DNA of 27,500 bases, taken from NCBI GenBank assembly GCA_034096865.1, contig JAWQFJ010028237.1:17501-45000 (forward strand). Direction: 5' to 3'. Positions within the stretch are counted from its first letter, which is position 1, and each line of letters begins with the position of its first letter. This DNA comes from Theodoxus fluviatilis (Eukaryota > Mollusca > Gastropoda > Cycloneritida > Neritidae). The notes beneath the pieces were generated by a model. It saw only the letters and a program-made list of their open reading frames with translations, was not told the DNA's origin and made no database searches. This document shows, in pieces, positions 21,110 to 27,500 of this stretch. Both the position numbers and the translations under genes were made by a program.

Positions 21110-21937
21110 TTCAATTCAAACTTACAAGATACAAGATACAAGATACTTTATTGTTCTCATTGTTACAAGGAGATTCGTTTTGTCAGTGGCAAAAACATAA
21201 TACATACATACAAAAACAGAAACGTACAAGAAGTTCAACATTAATTAACTCAATCACATCGCTCAAGTTATGGAGTCCACACACTAATCATAGGCCATAA
21301 AATAAGATAGCATGCAATTGTATCATACTTTATTACTCTAACAAATGTAATAACACCATGTTACTTTAAGTAAATATACATACTGAACACGCGCATCATA
21401 AATAGTAAACAGAAAGACACAATAAGAAAGGACACATTTATCGCTACATCATAGGCAATTCAATTTAATAGAGAAACATTTTACATCGCAACAAGTAATC
21501 ACAGAAGGAACAAAAGAAACAAGCATGCACATCAAACAATCATCGTCACGCAATCACACATGCCCGATCTTCAACCATAACACATGTACAAGCCCCCCCC
21601 CTCCCCTCCCCCCAATCATGTTCTTCATCCTGCATCACAACACAATCACAGGAAAGACCAACAAGAGACAGGCATGCACATCAACAACCACACTCACACA
21701 GCACACATACTCGATCATCAACGCATAACGCATGCACTCCACCCCCCCCCCCCCTACACACACACACTCTCACATGTTCATCCTTGTTGGCACATAGTTC
21801 ACACCATTCCTAGTCCACATTACCACACGACTTGTCGCAGCAAAGAGCGCGCCAATCAACAATTAATGCAGGATTTCTCACCGTCAACCACACATCGTGC
21901 ACACAATAAGGAAAAAAAATCGTAATCTACTTCAATT
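21110..21937 (-). mobile_element. 3' end of a retroposon nested in the TIR transposon
   Basis: On the minus strand the sequence reaches AATAAAGT (complement at 21147-21152) and then three copies of a 7-bp unit (ATCTTGT, complement ACAAGAT, 21124-21144). This is a typical LINE or SINE tail. The body is AT-rich with no open frame. It contains a direct duplication of about 149 bp (CATGCACATCAA at 21524 and 21673), each unit ending in a C run. TTCAATT occurs at both supposed edges (21110-21116 and 21931-21937) and may be a target duplication, but it is short. Confidence 0.55.
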
Positions 21938-22428
21938 GTCCAGCGGAGATTGCAGCGAGGTGACAAATTAAGGCACACATGAGTCAGCAGAGAACGAATT
22001 ATCGAATATTTTCAGTGTCGAAGCGTCACAAAACATGAACCCTAGTCTGGTCGTCGCCATCTTGGATCTTCGTTTGCCGCAGAAAACCTGACGGCGGACC
22101 TGGCGGTTCGCGGGTAATCCGCCGGTCACGTGACCTGAAGCAATCGAGCGCAACAAAAAATCCGCCGGTGCGCCGGCGGATTCCGGCGGATAAATCGAGC
22201 GCAGCCACTGTCGGCAGGGGCCGCTTGAGCGTCTGTAGACCGAGTGTCGGCGGGGGCCTCACGTTAGCTCCTGTGAGCCCGGGTGTGGGCCGGAGCTGGT
22301 GAGGGATTGTGCTTGTGTGGTGAATACACGCCGTTATATATCTGTGCTGGTGTTCTTGTTTTTTTTCTTGTTTATTTTCATTGGTGCGGGCTAGGCTAAC
22401 TTGAGGCCCAGTTAGCCTGTCTGTAACA

Positions 22429-22860
22429 ACTGGCGAGCCTGCCTACTTCACCTTGCGTGTGAGTACCTGCATTTGACTGTGTTTTGTATTTAAGACCAAG
22501 TTGATTGGATTTCGGTTTGGCGCGGGTCTATCTTTTGATTTGTATGCTCTGTGTTCTTTGATTGTGATTTCACAGTTGCATGCTTTGGAGTTGTGATCAT
22601 TTTTTGGTTTATGTCATGTGCTCAGTGATTTATTTGATTTTTTGCTTGGCTCAATGAGTTCACAGTGCATGCTTTGGATTGTGTGATACTTTTGATTGAT
22701 ATTATGTGCTCTGTGATTGAGTTGATTTTTTGCTTGGCTCAATGAGGTCACAGTACCTGTTTTGGATTGTGTGATAATTTTGATTGATAGTATGTGCTCT
22801 GTGATTGAGTTGATTTTTTGCTTTGCTCAGTACGTTCACAGTTGCATGCGTTGGGACATC
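22429..22860 (+). mobile_element. LTR-element internal leader with PBS-like site
   Basis: Two bases after the LTR, TGGCGAGCCTGCC begins at 22431. This is the position and first triplet expected of a tRNA primer-binding site. The leader that follows has no gag or pol frame. It contains tandem repeats with an 88-bp period: GTGCTC recurs at 22618, 22706 and 22794, with GATTTTTTGCTTGGCTCA in each. A partial unit begins near 22540. The internal region breaks off at about 22860. Confidence 0.6.
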
Positions 22861-22861
22861 C

Positions 22862-22938
22862 TGCCAGAGAACTGCTCATAGCCTTGTAGCACTTGCTGTC
22901 AAACCGTTTCCATCCTGAGTCAGTCCCGCTGCTCATCC
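22862..22938 (-). pseudogene. C-type lectin-like exon fragment
   Basis: On the minus strand the sequence reads SGTDSGWKRFDSKCYKAMSS. That is the beginning of a C-type lectin-like domain (GW..F...CYK). An acceptor-like TTCTCCAG precedes it at 22939. After SSSLAG the similarity stops, where the sequence becomes the 88-bp repeat of the LTR element, so the usual TW..A continuation is absent. It lies downstream of, and in the same orientation as, the lectin gene at 25393-27015. It is probably a broken neighbouring paralogue. It could be chance similarity, since only about 25 residues match. Confidence 0.4.
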
Positions 22939-22987
22939 CTGGAGAACATGACGTCACACACGTGGTTGTGGGATGGTGGCGGAGGGG

Positions 22988-22988
<1 letters not shown>

Positions 22989-23063
<75 letters not shown>
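22989..23063. repeat. (GA)n microsatellite at the 3' end of LINE copy B
   Basis: About 75 bp of pure GA on the plus strand, i.e. (TC)n on the sense strand of the minus-oriented LINE, directly adjoining its terminal sequence. Confidence 0.95.
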
Positions 23064-23066
<3 letters not shown>

Positions 23067-24153
23067 TTGACTTTGAATTCTTTATTGCAAGGCCGACGGC
23101 CCGTTACAATTTTTACAGTTGTTCTGAGCGTATTGCTTTTGCATACATGAAAAATTTGGCGAATGCAAAATAGGAAGAAAATGAACATACATGCTTTAGT
23201 TTCCTTCTTGAAACCCAGCTAAGCAAAGGTAGTGGTGGAGGGTTGTGGATGAGGGGGATGTACATGGTGACCAAGAGTCAAGCAGGGTCTTACCTCGTCA
23301 TACAGTGTGCTTATGCGTACACGTTCAAAACAAGTATATTATTGTAGATTAGGTTACCATGTTTCAAGGCGGGTCGTGGGGTGTAAAGTGGGTCAATTTT
23401 AGCTTTTTGATCTCGGATTGACCCTGAATCTCTAATAATACAATGCAACTAAGATTGCTCGTCTTGGAGACGTTAACGGCGGGGTTTGAGCGCATAACGT
23501 ATACACATAGCAAAATGTTTCGTCTTAATGTATCTCTGCCCATCAATCAAAAAGGTAAAGCCTCTGTTATTTAAATACTAGATATACCTTTTTGCATATT
23601 TTTCTCTAAGATATTTATAAATTTTACATTCTAACAGGAAATGAATTTCATCTTCTACATAATCTGTGCAAAATGGACAGTGTGTGTCCTCTCCGCTGAA
23701 CGTGTTGTGAGTGCGCAGGTCACTTATTCCTAATCTAAGCCGTATCATTGCATCCCTAAACTTTCCTATTTCTATGGTACTAAGATATTTCTCACATTCG
23801 AATGAATCTTTATGGGCACTGTATACCAGGTAACGTTCGCTTTCATTTAATCTACTATGCCATTCCTGTCTGAAGCAATCTTGTAGTCTGACTTTAAAGT
23901 TTCTGAGAAAGCTCCTTTCGTTATTTGTTCCTCTATTTAACCAAACAAAGGCAACCCCTGATTTACACAGATAGTCTCTTACCGACTTTAACCAGTTCAT
24001 ATCGTCAGGGACTGATATACCTTCTAGCATGAGGAGCGCCTGCCTAGGTCATCTATCATCTGGCATTTTTTGGAGTCTAAACCAGTACTTAATGGCCCTA
24101 ACTGTGCTATTCACTATAGTAGGAAATCTTCCCGTTTCACCATAGACTAAATT
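23064..24153 (-). mobile_element. LINE copy B, 5'-truncated, with (TC)n tail
   Basis: Same family as copy A. The 3' end on the minus strand shares GGGCCGTCGGCCT, then GCAATAAAGA, and directly enters (TC)n. The coding part occupies 23578-24153. The 5' edge falls inside the NLVYGE motif at about 24153, where a 35-bp tandem duplication begins. So it is more truncated than copy A. No GA or CT tract lies at its 5' edge; a (TG)n tract is found 75 bp away instead. Confidence 0.8.
23578..24153 (-). pseudogene. LINE polymerase C-terminal region (copy B)
   Basis: It begins at NLVYGETGRFPT, continues with AIKYWFRLQKMP, and meets an in-frame TGA (about 24050, DDR-stop-PRQA) where copy A has an arginine-leucine pair. 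From 24030 the frame is open for 150 codons: VPDDMNWLKSVRDYLCKSG, IGKFRDAMIRLRLGISDLRT and the closing finger CPFC ... EDEIHFLLEC. It stops at 23578, earlier than copy A. The two ORFs are clearly alike throughout, so divergence is moderate. Confidence 0.75.
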
Positions 24154-24222
24154 ATCCCTCCAGGTTTACTGGAGGTCCTACAGACTTTATCCCTCCAGGT
24201 TTACTGGAGGTCCTACAGACTT
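24153..24222. repeat. 35-bp tandem duplication containing a perfect hairpin
   Basis: Two identical 35-bp units (24153-24187, 24188-24222) each contain CCTCCAG GTTTA CTGGAGG, a 7-bp perfect stem with a 5-nt loop. They lie exactly between the truncated 5' edge of LINE copy B and a (TG)n microsatellite. Confidence 0.95.
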
Positions 24223-24226
24223 TATC

Positions 24227-24228
<2 letters not shown>

Positions 24229-24288
<60 letters not shown>
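24229..24288. repeat. (TG)n microsatellite
   Basis: About 57 bp of TG, beginning and ending with TCTGTC. The 130 bp to the right (from CCGACTTAACGGCGG to a C run at 24418-24426) may belong to one dispersed repeat with it, but there is no second copy in the window to prove this. Confidence 0.95.
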
Positions 24289-24529
24289 TGTCCCGACTTA
24301 ACGGCGGATTTCCTTGACATTTTGCACACTTACTGGAAGTTAGGTCCGATTGAATGTATCAAATTTTCAGAATCGAGGTTTGAAAAGAAATTGATTTATG
24401 TAGGTCGTAAACTCGACCCCCCCCCCTGAGATTTTAATTGACGGAATAGCCAGATCGAGTCCTACTAAAACTAAAACGTTTTTGTTTCAACTGTGCAGTG
24501 TGCGAGTGTTGGAATGCTTTGTATGAATG

Positions 24530-24594
24530 TAGACTTTTCATTGTAAACGTCATGAGCTTGCCCATTAGGGAAGGTATGGGCGTATAAGTAGTCT
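24530..24594 (+). mobile_element. 3' tail fragment of the CR1/L2-like LINE family
   Basis: CATGAGCTTGCC, then AGGGAAGGT, then GCGTATAAGTA corresponds to the 3' end of the LINE at 1245-1290 with substitutions. No coding sequence is attached here, so this is a very short 5'-truncated copy or a SINE sharing the LINE tail. It ends directly in the (TAG)n tract. Confidence 0.6.

Positions 24595-24681
<87 letters not shown>
24595..24681. repeat. (GTA)n trinucleotide tract at a LINE 3' end
   Basis: About 29 trinucleotides with a single GTAGAA interruption near 24629. It starts within a few bases of the LINE-tail block, as expected if it grew from a short 3' tail. Poly-Leu and poly-Thr frames across it are artefacts. 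Confidence 0.95.
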
Positions 24682-24944
24682 TTGTGCGTGAATGAGTACG
24701 AATGCTGCAATGCACATGTCTGGGGTGAACACCTATTATACACCTCCTCCTCTGTGTGACTGTGTGTGTGTTAATTCCGCGTCTATGACATGCCAAAGCA
24801 AAACAAATCATGTCATAATAGGAGCTTCCTGAACCTATCCATCATGTTTAAAATATATGGTCGATTGTTTCCTGGGCCGATAGCTTGCAAGGGGTTTACG
24901 GAAAAGAACGTTATAAATGCTTTACAAACACTCCGCCATATCAA
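24682..24944. other. Unassigned spacer
   Basis: No gene or repeat recognised between the trinucleotide tract and the tRNA-like block. Confidence 0.4.
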
Positions 24945-25012
24945 TTCTCTAATGGCTCAGCTGGTAGAGCGTTGGACTCTTGGTCATGCATGACCAGGTT
25001 CGATTCTGCGCT
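24945..25012 (+). other. tRNA-Lys-like pseudogene or SINE head
   Basis: A box TGGCTCAGCTGG at 24953-24964 and B box GGTTCGATTCT at 24997-25007 are 44 bp apart, as in tRNA genes. The D-arm pairs (GCTC with GAGC). TTGGACTCTTGG recalls the anticodon arm of tRNA-Lys(CTT). The anticodon, T and acceptor stems do not pair well. A 14-bp palindrome (GGTCATGCATGACC) replaces the variable region. This is a tRNA-derived sequence, not a working tRNA gene. Confidence 0.6.
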
Positions 25013-25019
25013 GAAACTT

Positions 25020-25145
25020 TTTTTTCTTCTCTTTTTTCGAGAGGTTGTGGGTTCAAACCCGACCTGTTTTTTTTGTTTTTGTGTGTATGTGTTTTTCCCC
25101 CCTCTTTTCTCGAGAGGTTGCGGGTTCGAACCCGATCTTCTTCAT
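25020..25145 (+). repeat. Two tandem T-arm-like units with T-run borders
   Basis: GAGAGGTTG.GGGTTC is followed by AAACCCGACC (25040-25063) and by GAACCCGATC (25113-25136). Each unit includes a perfectly self-complementary T-arm (B boxes 25050-25060 and 25123-25133). T runs, which resemble RNA polymerase III terminators, flank both. The period is about 73 bp. They look like repeated 3' halves of a tRNA-derived SINE. Confidence 0.6.
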
Positions 25146-25256
25146 TTTTTTAATATGCCAAAGCCTGGAGGTTCAGCGTCAGCGGTTTTTATTTTCTGTC
25201 GTGACAACAGCGTCACGCAAAGGACAACAAGGAGATGAACAGGAGGTAATGAAGAC

Positions 25257-25262
25257 TTTATT
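25257..25262 (-). terminator. Poly(A) signal of the lectin gene
   Basis: AATAAA on the minus strand (CGAATAAAGTC), about 130 nt downstream of the stop codon at 25393-25395, a usual 3' UTR distance. Confidence 0.6.
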
Positions 25263-25392
25263 CGATGCGTCTCCAGAAAAGTAGGTTTTCATCACAGATG
25301 GTGCATGCAACAGAACCGGGCACATCTTTGCAATGGACATTCTTAGATGTCCTGGTGGCCGCATACATACATGGAGTGAAATCATCTACATC

Positions 25393-25631
25393 TCAGCATG
25401 CTTTTTCACAAATTAAACCAGCTGTGCGTGTGCAGACGTAGAAATTCCACTTAGAGAGGATGGTTTTTGTTCGCTGAATGCACACGCAGTATTTATTTCT
25501 GTTCCTATTGATTTTATCATCTTCTACCCAGTCTGTGTAGGTCACCGGCAGATCGGTGGAGTCATAGACCCATTTCTCTTCAGCGGCACGGTCTCTCACA
25601 CCAATCCAAAGACAAGATCCCTGAGCATAGG
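25393..25631 (-). CDS. C-type lectin-domain protein, terminal coding exon
   Basis: Minus-strand exon. An acceptor (TGATTATTTTTCAG) lies just above 25631, and the exon begins with the last two bases of a codon. The stop is TGA at 25393-25395. It encodes the second half of a C-type lectin-like domain: GSCLWIGVRD, EEKWVYDSTD, VTYTDWVEDD, KYCVCIQ, WNFYVC, and the final LICEKAC. The WIG motif and the cysteines of the two disulfides are present. The canonical calcium/sugar motifs are not: EPN or QPD is replaced by VEDDKIN, and WND by WNF. Classical calcium-dependent sugar binding is therefore doubtful. Secreted or membrane-bound status cannot be judged, because the signal-peptide exon is not in view. 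The exon joins 26937-27015 in phase. Confidence 0.85.
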
Positions 25632-25970
25632 CTGAAAAATAATCAATTAAAAATATGGTCATCATGGCACGTTGGGACTTAGAACGGCGGCTCAAATGCT
25701 CACTTAGCAGCACTTTGTGACGAGCAGGCGATGTGTTCAACGTTGTTCCGTGCATGTTTCGTGAGCTGCTATTTTGAGAAGTGCTGAACTCCCGCTAGTG
25801 CTAACGGGTCTTGTTTATCTGTCCTTCTTTGTCTTTCTTCTCGTAGTCCAGAACGCATGGATTACTTGTGGACCTGCGCACACATACACACTCCCACAGA
25901 CGACTGGAATGGTTATACATCCTCCAAGTACTTTATCATAGCAAAATGATAGAACGCAGCCTGTTCATTC

Positions 25971-26007
<37 letters not shown>

Positions 26008-26151
26008 GTTTTCTTTCTTTCCATCTCTGCACTTTTTTATCGTGTATCATCTTCAAATTCCAAAACTCTCACGGAATCTGACTTCTAATAAAAGCAGTTT
26101 CCGTATATGGTCTTGCGTAACATGAGAAGCGGGGGTGGGGGTGGGCTAGGT

Positions 26152-26184
<33 letters not shown>

Positions 26185-26484
26185 GGGAGGATGGAGGATG
26201 GACAGGAACGAGGGAAAAGGGTGGCAGGAAGGGGGTAAAGAATGGACAGATACGAGAGGGGTGGGCGGGTGATGTGTGATAGAAACCTGCGTTCTTGCTT
26301 TGGTTCTAAAAGTATATCGTTAAATAGGTCACGGTGGTTGATTTCTTGATTGCTCACAAAGCCTAGATGGGCCAAAGAAATTGGCGCCCTTTTTCTCGAC
26401 GTAACTCTCGCTTCCTCCCGAAGCAGAGAGTTGAATGATGTGTTAACACGTTGCGGTGATGACGACGACGACGACGACGACGAC

Positions 26485-26516
<32 letters not shown>

Positions 26517-26522
26517 CCACGA

Positions 26523-26590
<68 letters not shown>

Positions 26591-26936
26591 TGACGACAAC
26601 GACGACGACTTTGTTGATAATGAAGACGACGATGACGACGACGATGTGGGAAGTTTGTATTGAATTGCTAAAACAAATCTACCAACACCAGTAATCTAAG
26701 TAGTCACTGGCTTTACATAGCCTGCCAAAGCTGTTCTGGCGCTATTTAGTTCATTCATTGGCCTTTCCATCTGTCTATCTACACACTCATCTGTTTCTTA
26801 ACCCTACTTATTGTATGCAAATAATGCTGATTACAAGTGGCCGGTATTTTTCTTGTTGAGTGCAATGTAGACATTTGTTTATAATGTCACTTTAGTTACA
26901 GAAAACCTTCACAAGATTTCCAACAACGTTACCTAC
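25632..26936 (-). other. Lectin intron (1,305 bp) filled with simple repeats
   Basis: Bounded by GTAGGT and TTTTTCAG on the minus strand, phase 1. It holds (CT)n at 25975-26003, a 30-nt G run at 26154-26183, a GAC/GAT array at 26458-26515, (AT)32 at 26525-26588 and a second GAC-rich stretch at 26589-26646. No exon is seen in it. Poly-Asp, poly-His and Tyr-Ile frames here are artefacts. Confidence 0.7.
26458..26646. repeat. Compound (GAC)n(GAT)n(AT)n(GAC)n microsatellite
   Basis: Nine or so GAC/ACG units pass into ten GAT units. A perfect 64-nt AT tract follows, then interrupted GAC units. The AT tract is self-complementary and could extrude a cruciform. The layout looks like one trinucleotide array split by AT expansion. 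Confidence 0.95.
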
Positions 26937-27015
26937 CTGACATCATGCGAACAGTCTTGTTGTCAGCGAAGTTGGGTGGTTCTGCAAGCTTTCCGCCTTG
27001 TTTGACGCAATAATG
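26937..27015 (-). CDS. C-type lectin-domain protein, upstream 79-bp exon
   Basis: Minus-strand exon with acceptor TTGTATTTCTGCAG above 27015 and donor CAG|GTAGGT below 26937. It reads HYCVKQGGKLAEPPNF, then ADNKTVRMMS, the cysteine plus GG.LAEP..... block typical of the first half of C-type lectin domains. It ends with one base of a codon; the downstream exon starts with the other two, giving a GCC alanine. Frame and domain order therefore agree across a 1,305-bp intron. It is too short to show as an open frame by length alone. The exon encoding the earlier part of the domain (W....CY) and any signal peptide must lie beyond 27500. Confidence 0.8.
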
Positions 27016-27500
27016 CTGCAGAAATACAACAGAACATCGCACACGCGCTGTACATGTACAGTAGGCACAACACGGCGTCTATAATTCCCACGACTCCAAC
27101 AAAATGGCGTCAGTTATTCACCGGTAACAACCCCTACAAGAAGTAATCGGAACACGGCATCCTGATCACTGCACGCAGAATGGTGTAGCTTGTCAATGCT
27201 GCCAACAAATACAAGCTTACAGATTCAAGAGGAAACTTTCCACTTTTTGCGTGCTTGTTCATCATGTGTCCAACGTTATCAAATATGGTGTAACTCCTAC
27301 GGAAATTAGTTTATTTTACTTTTGAAGCATGAATGCACGCACGTGTGCGAACACACCTGAGCGCATGCGCCTATGCACTCACACGGAATTGAAGAACCGT
27401 CACTGATTTCTGTGAGAACCGTTTACAACTACAAATGAAATGAGCGTCCATTATGACTGGAGAGAGTGCCTGCAAAGCATACAGCCCTCCTTCTTAACTT
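27016..27500. other. Unassigned right edge, probably lectin intron
   Basis: No further lectin exon is recognisable on the minus strand. An AAAATGGCG word at 27101 and short CA-rich pieces are the only notable words. It is presumed intronic because the gene must continue upstream. Confidence 0.35.

Larger units (their letters stand above)
20713..22206. mobile_element. Non-autonomous TIR transposon, probably PIF/Harbinger-like (1,494 bp)
   Basis: Terminal inverted repeats of about 36 bp begin GGCTGCGCTCGATTTATCCG at both ends, with one mismatch in the first 36. Both ends also carry a subterminal GTCACGTGACCGGCG palindromic motif (near 20780 on the left; 22112-22135, inverted, on the right). 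The flanking triplets AAT and ACT differ by one base, compatible with a mutated 3-bp duplication. A retained exon-like segment at 20840 resembles HARBI1-type N-termini. The superfamily call is inference; the boundaries are well supported because the element sits inside an LTR whose intact copy is nearby. Confidence 0.75.
20346..22428 (+). mobile_element. LTR of the same family, split by a nested transposon
   Basis: It starts TGTTACGAATCG and ends CTGTAACA, matching the solo LTR at 18549-19156 in inverted orientation. The two halves are 20346-20712 and 22207-22428, together about 590 bp. The left half ends after GGCGGGGGCCGGTG and the right half resumes with further GGC-rich boxes. Some GC-rich units have been lost relative to the solo LTR. 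There is no matching 5-bp duplication (ATGAG on the left, ACTGG on the right), and a PBS-like TGG follows at the right. So this is best read as a 5' LTR with internal sequence after it. Confidence 0.85.

Noticed and set aside
20346..22428. Solo LTR rather than 5' LTR
   Set aside because: The 5-bp flanks differ and a PBS-like site follows two bases downstream.
24434..24811. Poly-Leu/poly-Thr protein
   Set aside because: Translation of the (TAG)n tract.
24945..25012. Functional tRNA-Lys gene
   Set aside because: A and B boxes are fine, but the anticodon, T and acceptor stems do not pair properly.
26350..26694. Poly-Asp and poly-His proteins
   Set aside because: Translation of GAC/GAT and AT microsatellites inside the lectin intron.

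Overview
This is a eukaryotic, very repeat-rich window with only one convincing host gene. That gene is the 3' part of a C-type lectin-domain gene on the minus strand at the right end (exons 26937-27015 and 25393-25631, poly(A) signal 25257-25262). Spliceosomal introns, AATAAA signals, non-LTR retrotransposons with microsatellite tails, a hAT remnant and Ty3-type LTRs all point to an animal. The mix (lectin gene, tRNA-Lys-like SINE pieces, abundant LINE 3' ends) looks most like a mollusc, perhaps a marine gastropod. The organism is inference only.

Layout from left to right: 1-380 nothing recognised; 386-1300 the 3' end of a CR1/L2-like LINE; 1494-3351 a 5'-truncated minus-strand LINE (copy A) lying between two (GA)n tracts; 3388-9474 a roughly 6.1-kb minisatellite of 37-bp units; 9479-11595 a dispersed repeat (R1 copy 1) split by a 1,265-bp insertion that carries a 35-bp minisatellite; 11600-13560 mostly unassigned; 13630-14800 a (CT)n tract and a decayed plus-strand LINE (copy C); 15090-15600 a small tandem repeat and another LINE remnant; 16084-16989 R1 copy 2, inverted and uninterrupted; 16992-20236 a defective hAT transposon (minus strand) with its own minisatellite and a solo LTR inside its transposase; 20346-22428 a second LTR of the same family, in the opposite orientation, carrying a TIR transposon that itself carries the 3' end of a retroposon; 22429-22938 LTR-element internal sequence and a lectin-like fragment; 22989-24153 LINE copy B; 24153-25140 hairpin duplication, (TG)n, LINE tail with (TAG)n and tRNA-like pieces; 25257-27015 the lectin gene.

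The most instructive structure is nesting with internal controls. R1 copy 2 is the empty site for the insertion in R1 copy 1, which is flanked by GATTA duplications. The solo LTR at 18549-19156 has a perfect 5-bp duplication and can be subtracted to restore the hAT reading frame. The second LTR shows a three-level nest. A second theme is that retroposon 3' ends here repeatedly run into microsatellites: (TC)n, (TAG)n, (CA)n and a 7-bp unit. One LINE family has (CT)n on its sense strand beside all three of its copies, at the 3' end, the 5' end or both. I saw no defence system, CRISPR array, operon or complete functional transposon.
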